A DNA stretch of 64,000 nucleotides, taken from NCBI GenBank assembly GCA_965247635.1, contig CBDFHJ010000009.1, forward strand, positions 124,001-188,000, in the 5' to 3' direction. A program made the translations under genes and the position numbers. The number at the start of each line of letters is the position of its first letter. Position 1 is the first letter of the stretch. The notes under the pieces are model-generated. The model saw only the letters and a list, made by a program, of their open reading frames with translations. It made no database searches and was not told the origin of the DNA. Origin of the DNA: CBDFHJ01 sp965247635 (GTDB taxonomy: Bacteria > Chloroflexota > Dehalococcoidia > Lucifugimonadales > Australimonadaceae). Shown piece by piece: positions 16,515 through 23,620 of the stretch.

Positions 16515-17540
16515 ATGCCGACAGGTTGGGCAATCGTCAGCACCGGAAGGCATCCCGATCAGAAGGTGGCGCCCGCCATCAACGCGGCCCAGGACACCGA
16601 GCTCGTGGCCGTGGTCAGCCGCGAGATGGACCGTGCCCAGGCCTTCGCCGACAAGCACGGCGCCCGCGTCGCCTACGACGATTTCGACGCGCTGCTTCAC
16701 GACCCGGCGGTGGACGTAGTGTACCTGGCCTCACCCAACTTCCTGCACTGCGAGCAGACGGTGAAGGCGGCCCAGGCGGGCAAGCACGTTCTGTGCGAGA
16801 AGCCCATGGCCCTCACGGTAGCGGAGTGCAGGCTCATGGTGGAGACGTGCCAAGGGCAAAACGTGCGCCTCGGCGTGGGCTTCCACCTGCGTCAGCACCC
16901 CGCGCACCAGCGCCTACGGAAGCTGGTCCAGGACGGTGCGCTGGGGACCATCGCCTTGGTCCAAGCCCAGTGGGGGTACGGTGCCCGCGGGCAGGAGAAG
17001 CCGGGGCCCAGGTCACCCCTCTCCCAGTGGTGGGAAGACCCCGCCATGGTAGGGGCTGGTACGTGGATGGGGTCTGGCGTCCACTGCGTGGACCTGCTTC
17101 GCTACGTCCTGGGCAAAGAGGTGGTGGAGATGGCAGCCATAACCGACGCCACGGAGGCCGCACCGCTAGAGCACCTAGCCACCGTGCTCCTCCGCTTCGA
17201 GGACGGCACGCTGGGAACGGCCATCGCCAGCAGGCGCCTGCCCGACTCGCGTAACGACGTGGTGGTCTACGGCAGTCAGGGACGCGGCGTGGTACGCGAC
17301 AGCCTGGTCACGGACCTCCAGGGCGAGTTCGAAGTAGCCTCGGAGCTTGTACAGGCCCAGGAGCGGTACGCTCCGCCCGACCCGCTGGCCATGTACGTGC
17401 GTCAAATCGAGTCGTTCAACGAAGCGGTGGCCTCCAGTACGGAACCGACGGCCACGGGCTGGGACGGCCTGAAGGTGGTCGAGATCACCGAGGCCATGGT
17501 GGAATCAGCGCGGACAGGGCGACGCATCCGGCTGGCGTAG
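16515..17540 (+). CDS. Gfo/Idh/MocA-family NAD(P)-dependent dehydrogenase
   Basis: 341 residues from the ATG at 16515 with AAGGAGG upstream. A Rossmann domain (WAIVSTGRHPDQKVAPAIN; DVVYLASPNFLH; the catalytic-lysine segment HVLCEKPMAL) is followed by the GFO/IDH C-terminal domain with GVGFHLRQHP and a helix-strand sheet ending in VVEITEAMVESARTGRRI. Members oxidise sugars, inositols or related alcohols, or reduce keto groups; the substrate cannot be assigned. It stands alone, with a bidirectional terminator behind it. Confidence 0.9.
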   Translation: MPTGWAIVSTGRHPDQKVAPAINAAQDTELVAVVSREMDRAQAFADKHGARVAYDDFDALLHDPAVDVVYLASPNFLHCEQTVKAAQAGKHVLCEKPMALTVAECRLMVETCQGQNVRLGVGFHLRQHPAHQRLRKLVQDGALGTIALVQAQWGYGARGQEKPGPRSPLSQWWEDPAMVGAGTWMGSGVHCVDLLRYVLGKEVVEMAAITDATEAAPLEHLATVLLRFEDGTLGTAIASRRLPDSRNDVVVYGSQGRGVVRDSLVTDLQGEFEVASELVQAQERYAPPDPLAMYVRQIESFNEAVASSTEPTATGWDGLKVVEITEAMVESARTGRRIRLA

Positions 17541-17565
17541 CGAAGCAGCCTACTCCCCAAAAAAG

Positions 17566-17592
17566 AAGATGCCCCGTCGTGCGGGGCATCTT
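17566..17592. terminator. Bidirectional intrinsic terminator
   Basis: AAGATGCCCCG pairs with CGGGGCATCTT around TCGTG; A-rich on the left and T-rich on the right, so it serves both the dehydrogenase (+) and the HesB-like gene (-). Confidence 0.85.
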
Positions 17593-17619
17593 TCATAGGT
17601 CCAGTTTTCGGACGATGGC

Positions 17620-17958
17620 CTAGTGGCCGCCGCACCCGCAGTTGCCGCCGCAAGCACAGCCGCCACCCGAAGGCATGATGTTGGGGTTGTTGATGACGAA
17701 CCCGCTGCGCATCAGCCCTTCGGTGTAGTCGATCTCGGCGCCCTCCAAGAGCGACGCGCTGTCGGTGTCCACGAGCACCCTGATGCCGTTCTCGTGGACC
17801 ACTATGTCGTCGTCTTTGGCTTTCTCTTCAATGGCCATCATGTACTGCGCGCCGTGGCCGTTGGGGACCACGATGACGCGGAGCGCACCCGAGGCCTGTC
17901 CTTCCTCTTCGAGGATCTCCTTGAGCTTCCCTGCCGCCGCAACGGTTACGTTTAACAT
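17620..17958 (-). CDS. HesB/IscA-like protein with altered cysteine pattern
   Basis: 112 residues from the ATG at 17958, which has GAGG upstream. Fold and order match A-type iron-sulfur carriers (VTVAAAGKLKEILEEE, then GIRVLVDTDSASLLEGAEIDY and SGFVINNPN). Two differences stand out. The first cysteine of the family (GGCSGFQY region) is replaced by PNGHGAQY, so His-Gly stands in for Cys-Ser. The C-terminal CGC is expanded to GGGCACGGNCGCGGH with four cysteines and a final His. It may carry a cluster or metal in a different way. It is divergent from an Lrp-type regulator. Confidence 0.8.
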   Translation of the reverse strand: MLNVTVAAAGKLKEILEEEGQASGALRVIVVPNGHGAQYMMAIEEKAKDDDIVVHENGIRVLVDTDSASLLEGAEIDYTEGLMRSGFVINNPNIMPSGGGCACGGNCGCGGH

Positions 17959-18172
17959 ATTTTTCCTCACTCCGGAGGTTTGGGTTTCCAGCAGGTCCAC
18001 GCTACCAAAATGTGGGATAGATGTCAACCAGACACGCGTCACGCGCTGCACTCTCTGGCCATCAATTCCCTTTTCCAATGCCTCGGTCGCAGGAAAAGGG
18101 CGGACCGTACCATGCTTTGACACTTTCCGGTACGTACAGCTATGATACCGGCGACTTTCGAACAGGTGCTGA

Positions 18173-18637
18173 ATGACCTCAATGGACGAACTTGACCAGA
18201 AACTGATTGCGCTGCTGCAAGCCGACGGGCGGGCATCGAACATCGAGTTGGCCAACGCCCTTGGCGTTAGCGAAGGCACCGTGCGCCGCCGCTTCCGCAA
18301 CCTGGTCAACGGCCAGGTCATCCGGGTAGTGGCCATTCCGGACCCTACCAAGATGGGCCAGTCTACCACCGCTTTGGTGGGCCTGCAGGTCGACCCTTCC
18401 GCCGTGGACCCGGCGGCCACCCAGCTAGCCCAGTTCGACGAGGTCCAGTACGCCGCCGTGACCACCGGCGCCTACGACGTCTTCCTCTGGGTAGCGCTTC
18501 CCTCACCGGAGGAGCTGGCCACGTTTCTTCGCTCCAAGGTGGGTAGCATTCCCGGCGTGCGCCGTACCGAGACCTTCGTCAATCTCTCCATCAAAAAGAA
18601 TCCATCCGGCCCTAGTGTCATAGCTACGGTGCGGTAG
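18173..18637 (+). CDS. Lrp/AsnC-family transcriptional regulator
   Basis: 154 residues. An N-terminal winged helix (DELDQKLIALLQADGRASNIELANALGVSEGTVRRRF) binds DNA; the C-terminal RAM domain (YAAVTTGAYDVFLWVALPSPEELATFLRSKVGSIPGV) binds amino-acid-like ligands. A second ATG three codons in (18182) is an equal candidate start. A paralogue with the same layout lies at 43223-43726. It is divergent from the HesB-like gene and 98 bp before a ferredoxin gene, so either could be a target. Confidence 0.9.
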   Translation: MTSMDELDQKLIALLQADGRASNIELANALGVSEGTVRRRFRNLVNGQVIRVVAIPDPTKMGQSTTALVGLQVDPSAVDPAATQLAQFDEVQYAAVTTGAYDVFLWVALPSPEELATFLRSKVGSIPGVRRTETFVNLSIKKNPSGPSVIATVR

Positions 18638-18735
18638 CAGGCAGTTGAAATCGCGTCGCGGTTTGATACACTAGCCTCAGCCCCGGACGGGCATCAGCAA
18701 CCTGCATCGCGTGATTGAGGAAGGAAGTCGCTACC

Positions 18736-19005
18736 ATGACCTACATCATCGCCGAGCCCTGCGTACAAGTGAAAGACGCCTCCTGTGTGGACGTTTGCCC
18801 GGTCGACTGCATTTACGAATCAGAATCCATGTACCTCATCCGCCCCGACGAGTGCATCGACTGCGCGGCGTGTGAGCCGGTCTGCCCAGTGGTCGCCATC
18901 TTCGACGAAGACGCCTTGCCCGAGTATTGGAAGAACCATTACGTTGACCTGAACTACAACTTCGACTATTCAACTGCGATTGGCGGTGGTCCTCCCAGGC
19001 CTTAG
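18736..19005 (+). CDS. Ferredoxin, two-cluster FdxA-type
   Basis: 89 residues from the ATG at 18736 (GGAAG upstream). Cysteines: CVQVKDASCVDVCPVDC in the first half and CIDCAACEPVCPV in the second, the 7Fe pattern of FdxA ([3Fe-4S] plus [4Fe-4S]), followed by an acidic tail (EYWKNHYVDLN). It is a soluble electron carrier. It could serve the sulfite reductase, which takes electrons from ferredoxin and is encoded 1.1 kb away. A hairpin terminator follows. Confidence 0.92.
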   Translation: MTYIIAEPCVQVKDASCVDVCPVDCIYESESMYLIRPDECIDCAACEPVCPVVAIFDEDALPEYWKNHYVDLNYNFDYSTAIGGGPPRP

Positions 19006-19041
19006 CTCCCGGCCATTCCTACGGGACAAGAGCACGAAGCA

Positions 19042-19072
19042 GAACAGCCGGCCTATGATAGGCCGGCTGTTC
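19042..19072. terminator. Convergent-gene hairpin terminator
   Basis: GAACAGCCGGCCTA pairs with TAGGCCGGCTGTTC around TGA, between the ferredoxin gene and the convergent HemQ-like gene. Confidence 0.8.
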
Positions 19073-19103
19073 GTACATTACGCGCCGTGTGCCTACGTGG
19101 CGC

Positions 19104-19799
19104 TCAGCCGCCCAGGCTTTCCAGCACCTCTTCCAACGGCCGGAGCAAGCAGGTGAAAATGGGGACGTCCCGCTCGGTGTAGGGCCGCTGCTCCGCGTGC
19201 CGCAGCTCCATCACCAGGTCCAGGAACCGCGCTGGGCTATCCGCCTCAAAGCCCAATACGAACTCCTGATCGTCCAAACCGTAGGAGTAGGAGGTGTGGA
19301 TCCGCACGTCGGGGTACTTGTGGCCTACCTTGAAGTGCTCCTCCATCATCCGTTGGCGCGCTTCCATGGAAAGTTGGTACCAGGCATGGGTCTTCACAAA
19401 GGGATAAACAAATAGATAGGGCTTGTTCATGGGCCGGACTCGGGTCCGGCTCTCAGAGCCCGCATGATCGTGGTCGTCAATGTAGATGGAGCGCCGCGTC
19501 ATGGCCAGATAGGAGTGGGTCGTTTCCAGGTACGCGCCAAGCTGGGTCCGGGCCAACTGGGCCGCCATCTCCTGGACCTGCTCCAGCGTGGGGCTCGCGC
19601 ACCAGAGCATCATCTCCGCGTCGGCACGCATGCCCACCAGGCTGTAGGACCGAATGGTCAACTGCGGTTGAAACTCCTCCACCACGCTGGCGAACTGGCG
19701 CTTCCCCTCCTGACGGACGCGGTCGGACTGCCGGCGCCACTCCGGTGACGTTTTATAGAAGGTGTACTTCACGAACTGCTGTGGCAGCTCTTCGCTCAT
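19104..19799 (-). CDS. Chlorite-dismutase-family protein, HemQ-like
   Basis: 231 residues, typical of the coproheme decarboxylase (HemQ) branch. GGATGAGGA lies just before the ATG. Motifs: QFVKYTFYK at the start, MLWCASPTLEQVQEM, KPYLFVYPFVKTHAWYQLS, RMMEEHFKVGHKYPDVRIHT with the likely heme-ligand His, and DDQEFVLGFEADSPARFLDLVMELR. HemQ catalyses the last step of the coproporphyrin-dependent heme pathway. Other members of the fold degrade chlorite, but that needs a different active-site Arg context that I cannot judge here. Heme supply would fit the cytochrome-rich block at 44-56 kb. Confidence 0.85.
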   Translation of the reverse strand: MSEELPQQFVKYTFYKTSPEWRRQSDRVRQEGKRQFASVVEEFQPQLTIRSYSLVGMRADAEMMLWCASPTLEQVQEMAAQLARTQLGAYLETTHSYLAMTRRSIYIDDHDHAGSESRTRVRPMNKPYLFVYPFVKTHAWYQLSMEARQRMMEEHFKVGHKYPDVRIHTSYSYGLDDQEFVLGFEADSPARFLDLVMELRHAEQRPYTERDVPIFTCLLRPLEEVLESLGG

Positions 19800-19939
19800 T
19801 CCTCATCCTCTCAGGCCTGGGAGGCCCCGCGGCCGTCTAGTGGACCTCGGAGGGCCGCTGGGCATACCTGCGTTAGTCTAGCATAGGCCTGGTGGCGACA
19901 CGCCTCCGGCCACGACACTCCGATTGTTGACCCGAGATG

Positions 19940-19968
19940 TTGACAATTCCACGCAACCGGGATACGCT
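19940..19968 (+). promoter_or_regulatory. Sigma-70-type promoter for a leaderless leader ORF
   Basis: TTGACA at 19940-19945, exactly 17 bp, then TACGCT at 19963-19968. The expected start of transcription is only a few bases from, or at, the ATG at 19978, so the leader peptide would be translated without a 5' leader. Confidence 0.75.
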
Positions 19969-19977
19969 TGCGCCACG

Positions 19978-20022
19978 ATGAGTTGCACGCGATCGAACAT
20001 CAGTTGTTGTTGTTACCCATAG
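19978..20022 (+). CDS. Poly-cysteine leader peptide (attenuator ORF)
   Basis: A 14-residue ORF reading MSCTRSNISCCCYP and then TAG. It has four cysteines, three of them consecutive (TGT TGT TGT). It has no ribosome site and starts at the predicted transcription start, so it is probably leaderless. It lies 28 bp before an intrinsic terminator and 108 bp before sulfite reductase, the enzyme that makes sulfide for cysteine. I infer that translation of the Cys codons reports charged tRNA-Cys and decides between termination and readthrough. Comparable leaderless poly-Cys ORFs are known from mycobacteria. Confidence 0.7.
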   Translation: MSCTRSNISCCCYP

Positions 20023-20050
20023 GGTGCACGTCAACCTATAGGCTCTGACG

Positions 20051-20093
20051 CCGCGCCCCTTCTCTCAACGTACAGAAGGGGCGCGGTTTTTTT
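20051..20093 (+). terminator. Leader terminator (attenuator)
   Basis: CCGCGCCCCTTCT (20051-20063) pairs perfectly with AGAAGGGGCGCGG (20074-20086), followed by TTTTTTT. It is a strong intrinsic terminator placed after the poly-Cys ORF and before the sulfite reductase start, the classical attenuation layout. Confidence 0.9.
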
Positions 20094-20130
20094 ATAACTA
20101 TTATTTCGACTGCGGCTGAGGAGACACTCG

Positions 20131-21918
20131 ATGGCCAGCACAACGCAAGTGGGCTTCGTGGACAACACCAAGGGCGTTGTCCCGTACTTGGCCCCAGAGC
20201 CCAACGAGTTCGACGCGGAAGTACAACGGTTCCGCGGCGGTGAGATTGAGGAGACGGTCTTCACCCCGTGGCGGCTGCGTCGCGGCGTGTACGGCCAGCG
20301 TCAGCCCGATGGCCAGATGATGCGCATCAAGATACCGGGCGGCCTGACCAACGTTGAGCAGTTGGAGGCGCTGGCCGAGGTGGCAGAGCGGTTCGCTCCC
20401 CTCAAGAAGGGCCACATCACCACCCGGGAGAACATTCAGTTCCATCACATAAAGCTGGAAGACGCTTCCTCCGTGATGCGCATCCTCGGCGAGACGGGGC
20501 TCACCACCCGGGAGGCCTGTGGCAACACCGTACGGAACGTCATCGCCGACCCGCTCGTCGGGGTGGACCCGCGGCAGGCCTTCGACGTCACGCCGTACAT
20601 GGTGGCGTTCGTCCGCTACTTCGTCCGCCACCCCGTCACCCAGACCATGCCGCGCAAGTTCAAGCCCGCCTTCTCCTCCGGCGAGCACGACCCCGCGCTG
20701 ACGCAGATGCACGACATCGGCTTCATCGCCCGCGTCCAAGAGGTCAACGGAGTCCAGCGCAAGGGGTTCAAGGTCGTCATCGGTGGGGGTACCTCCATCA
20801 TGGCCAAGCTGGCCAGCACCCTCTACGAGTTCGTGCCCGTGGAGGAGTTCCTGAAGGTCTCGGAGGCGGCGCTCCGCATCTTCGACCGGTCCGAGGAGCT
20901 GCGCAAGAACAAGATGATGGCGCGCATCAAGGTGCTCATTCACCGCCACGGCATCGACGCCTTCCGAGAGCAGGTTGAGCAGGAGTTGCAAGAGCCATGG
21001 GCCACGGAGGGGAACTTTGACCCAACGCCCCTCATGGCGTTCGCTCGGGAGACGCCGCCGCCACTTTCAACCAACGGTCACGCCGGCGGTGACAACCCCG
21101 CCTTTCAACTCTGGAAGAAGACCAACGTGCTGGCCCAGGCCCAAGAGGGGTACTACGTTGCCTTCGCCAAGGTGTTCCAGGGAGACTTGGACCCGGAGCA
21201 GTTCCGGGGCGTGGCGCGCCTGGCGCAAGAGTACGGCTCCGGCACCGTGGCGCTCGACGCCGAGCAGAACTTCGGCTTCCGGTGGGTGCCTGAAGGCAAC
21301 CTGTTCCCGCTGTGGCAGGGGTTGGAGGCGTTGGGACTGGACGAGGCCGAGATGCAGACCATCACCGACGTCACCTCCTGCCCCGGCACCGATAGCTGCA
21401 AGCTCGGGATAACCTCATCCATGGGCCTGAGCCGGGCCGTCACCGACGCCGTCAAGTCGTGGGACGACCTGCTGGTGGACCCGCTGATTAAAAAGCTGCA
21501 CATCAAGATGTCAGGCTGCCCCAACGGCTGCGGCCGGAACCACATGGCCAACATCGGCTTCCACGGCGCCTCCATCAAGGGCCCCGGCGGCGAGCAGATC
21601 CCCGCCTACGAGCTGTTCATCGGCGGCAACTACGACAACGGTCAGGTCCGCTATGCGGACCGCATCAAGGCCAAGGTGCCCGCCAAGCTGGCGCCCGCGG
21701 CCATCCGCCGCGTGCTGGACTTCTACCAAGACCAGCGCGGCAAGGACGAGGAGTTCAACGACTTCGTCCAGCGGCTAGGCACCAGCCCCTTCGAGGCCAT
21801 CCTCTCGGAGTTCCGCGACGTGGGCACGCTGAACAAGGAGACGCTGCCGCTGTACATGGACTGGGGCAAGACGGTGCTGTACAAGCTGGAGCGCGGCGAA
21901 GGCGAGTGTGCCGTTTAG
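20131..21918 (+). CDS. sir: Assimilatory ferredoxin-type sulfite/nitrite reductase
   Basis: 595 residues, with GAGGAG upstream of the ATG. Siroheme/[4Fe-4S] reductase with two ferredoxin-like halves; the cluster-siroheme cysteines appear as TSCPGTDSCKLGI (C-x5-C) and MSGCPNGCGRNHMANIGF (C-x3-C). Early TRENIQFHHIKLED and the substrate-binding arginine region are present. The fold also fits nitrite reductase, but the cysteine-rich leader peptide argues for sulfite reduction to sulfide for cysteine synthesis. Electrons probably come from a ferredoxin, perhaps the one at 18736. Expression is likely controlled by the attenuator at 19978-20093. A hairpin follows the gene. Confidence 0.9.
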   Translation: MASTTQVGFVDNTKGVVPYLAPEPNEFDAEVQRFRGGEIEETVFTPWRLRRGVYGQRQPDGQMMRIKIPGGLTNVEQLEALAEVAERFAPLKKGHITTRENIQFHHIKLEDASSVMRILGETGLTTREACGNTVRNVIADPLVGVDPRQAFDVTPYMVAFVRYFVRHPVTQTMPRKFKPAFSSGEHDPALTQMHDIGFIARVQEVNGVQRKGFKVVIGGGTSIMAKLASTLYEFVPVEEFLKVSEAALRIFDRSEELRKNKMMARIKVLIHRHGIDAFREQVEQELQEPWATEGNFDPTPLMAFARETPPPLSTNGHAGGDNPAFQLWKKTNVLAQAQEGYYVAFAKVFQGDLDPEQFRGVARLAQEYGSGTVALDAEQNFGFRWVPEGNLFPLWQGLEALGLDEAEMQTITDVTSCPGTDSCKLGITSSMGLSRAVTDAVKSWDDLLVDPLIKKLHIKMSGCPNGCGRNHMANIGFHGASIKGPGGEQIPAYELFIGGNYDNGQVRYADRIKAKVPAKLAPAAIRRVLDFYQDQRGKDEEFNDFVQRLGTSPFEAILSEFRDVGTLNKETLPLYMDWGKTVLYKLERGEGECAV

Positions 21919-21948
21919 CGCGCTACGCCTCTGGCAAGAGATAGAAGG

Positions 21949-21974
21949 AAGGGGGCTCGCGCTCGAGCCCCCTT
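21949..21974 (+). terminator. Terminator hairpin after sulfite reductase
   Basis: AAGGGGGCTC pairs with GAGCCCCCTT around GCGCTC, 30 bp past the stop codon. No long T-run. Confidence 0.75.
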
Positions 21975-22021
21975 AGCTATGTCAAGTTACCAAGCGCTGA
22001 GCGCTAGAGTCGCACCCCGCT

Positions 22022-22075
22022 GGCTCCCCGAGCTGGACTCGAACCGGACAACCAGTGCTTTCGGTCAGCGATCTC
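22022..22075 (-). pseudogene. 3' remnant of a tRNA
   Basis: On the minus strand the end reads CCGGTTCGAGTCC, AGCTCGGGGA and GCCA, i.e. a T-loop, acceptor 3' strand and CCA. The T-stem pairs poorly and no 5' half (D-arm, matching acceptor strand) is found upstream, where the lipoprotein gene sits. I read it as a decayed 3' half, possibly an old integration site. Confidence 0.35.
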
Positions 22076-22076
22076 G

Positions 22077-23024
22077 TTAATTCAGGCCAGGGCCGGCCAT
22101 CCACATGCGCACCCATCGCTGGTCGTCTCCAGCAGGGGCGATCAACAACACACCGTACCCGGGGCGGTTGGCATCATCACGGAAGATCCAGGTTAGCACC
22201 GCCAGGTCCTCAGTCACCTCCTCCTGCTGCACCATCCAATCAGGCTCTAGCACCTGTTGGCGGTAGTACTCCAACAGCGCCGCCAGGGCCATATCTGTCT
22301 CCAACAGCGCAGACGCAAAGGCCTCTCCCTCCCCTCGACCACTACCACTCGAAAGTATGTTCACGCCCTGCGGTGGCTCCAGGCGCGGGACCTCCACCTG
22401 CCCCGGCAGCAACTCAGGCCCGACGGGAAATGGCGACGGTACGTCTGCGTCGGACTGCTCCACCTCCTGGGCGTCGGACTGCTCCGCCCCCTGCGCGTCG
22501 GATTGCTCCGCCTCCTGGGCTGCTGCAGCATATGGGCAATCCTCCTCCGGGAGAAGAGAAAGGAAAGGGAGACTGAACCGCCACTCTCCATCCTCACGCA
22601 CTATCGGCCAGGGGAAGGCGCCCGCTAAGGCCGTGGCCAGACCCTCCACGAGGCCTTCCTCGGGCTCTAGCGGGACGGCTGCTACGTCCACCAGAACTCG
22701 ATTGTTGTCCTCCAGGTCTATGTAGACCCCCTTAACTTCCAGTTGGGGGGTGAGGACCTCCCCGGCCGCCAGCGCGGCCTGTATCTCCTCCACGGTGCAG
22801 CGTTCCCTGAGGTCAGAGGCTAGGAGTTTGTGAAAAGTAGCAGCGTCCCCCTCTTGAAGGGCGGTGGCGACGGTGGTGAAAAGGTTCTCGGCCGTTGCTC
22901 GCACCTCCTCAGCCTGAGGAATCGGTTCCTGCGTTGCCGTTACCGTGGAACCAGGAGTGGGCTGGGACCCTCCACAGCTCATCACTCCCAAAGCCAGGAA
23001 TCCAACCAGGAAAATTATTCTCAT
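22077..23024 (-). CDS. Lipoprotein of unknown function
   Basis: 315 residues. Signal peptide with lipobox (LALGVMSCGGS), a Thr/Pro linker, an NTF2-like-looking segment (ENLFTTVATALQEGDAATFHKLLASDLRER), a short threefold direct repeat with EQSDAQ at about residues 172-195, and a C-terminal domain (AFASALLETDMALAALLEYYRQQ...WMVRMWMAGP-like end). No catalytic motif is recognised. It is probably anchored on the outer face of the membrane. Its 5' side abuts the IS256 cluster 35 bp away, so its promoter may be disturbed or supplied by the IS. Confidence 0.65.
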   Translation of the reverse strand: MRIIFLVGFLALGVMSCGGSQPTPGSTVTATQEPIPQAEEVRATAENLFTTVATALQEGDAATFHKLLASDLRERCTVEEIQAALAAGEVLTPQLEVKGVYIDLEDNNRVLVDVAAVPLEPEEGLVEGLATALAGAFPWPIVREDGEWRFSLPFLSLLPEEDCPYAAAAQEAEQSDAQGAEQSDAQEVEQSDADVPSPFPVGPELLPGQVEVPRLEPPQGVNILSSGSGRGEGEAFASALLETDMALAALLEYYRQQVLEPDWMVQQEEVTEDLAVLTWIFRDDANRPGYGVLLIAPAGDDQRWVRMWMAGPGLN

Positions 23025-23058
23025 GCCCCGCCCTACTGTCCGAGTTTTTCGATGTCAG

Positions 23059-23620
23059 GAGGTTACGTCAATAGGTGTGTAAACGACATCAGGCGGCGAC
23101 CTTCTCAGCCGTTGATTCAATGGCGATTCCATCCGCATACTGTGCACCGAGATAGACGTCTTCGATCAACTCAGGGGCCTTCAGACGCCTGAAGCGCTGT
23201 TCGGCGACCATCAACATTTTCCAGATCACTGCTATCGCCCGATCGACCCTCTTGTAGCGCTTGGCGGCATCGGTCCGAAGCCTGAGGGCCGCGAAGGGTG
23301 ATTCTACCGGGTTCGTCGTGCGAAGGTGCCCCCAGCGCTCCTTTGGGAAGTCATAGAAGGTGACCATGCGGTCCCAGTCCCGCTCCAAGGCCTCTGAGGC
23401 CGCCTCGTAGGAATGGTCGCCGCACCACCTGGTGAACACCGTCCTGAGCCGCTCAGCCTCTGTCCGAGTCGGCGCGTAGGGGATAGTACGCAGCATGAGC
23501 TTGGCCTGGTCCTGTTGTCGCTTTGGAAGCTTGGCGAGCACGTTTACGATCTTGTGGTTCCAGCAGCGTTGCTCTGCCGCCTGCGGATAGACGTTGCGCA
23601 GAGCTCCCCAGATGCCCAGG
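23059..23620 (-). mobile_element. Truncated, inverted IS256 copy (copy 2)
   Basis: Carries the right terminus (GAGGTTACG at 23059) and the transposase C-terminal 185 codons or so on the minus strand. Identity with the other copies stops abruptly near 23619, where the left end of copy 3 begins. It has KERWGH where both other copies have KEHWGH. Confidence 0.9.
23089..23620 (-). pseudogene. IS256 transposase fragment (C-terminal half)
   Basis: The frame encodes the region from AAEQRCWNHKIVN to the natural stop, including the catalytic Glu segment TTNPVESPFA. The N-terminal half with both catalytic aspartates is missing, so it cannot transpose. Truncation coincides exactly with the start of the complete copy. 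Confidence 0.9.

Noticed and set aside
17620..17958. HesB-like protein as a fourth selenoprotein
   Set aside because: The codons at the altered Cys position code for Gly/His; no TGA lies in the frame.
22022..22075. Functional tRNA gene
   Set aside because: Only the T-loop to CCA part is recognisable; the 5' half is missing and the T-stem mispairs.
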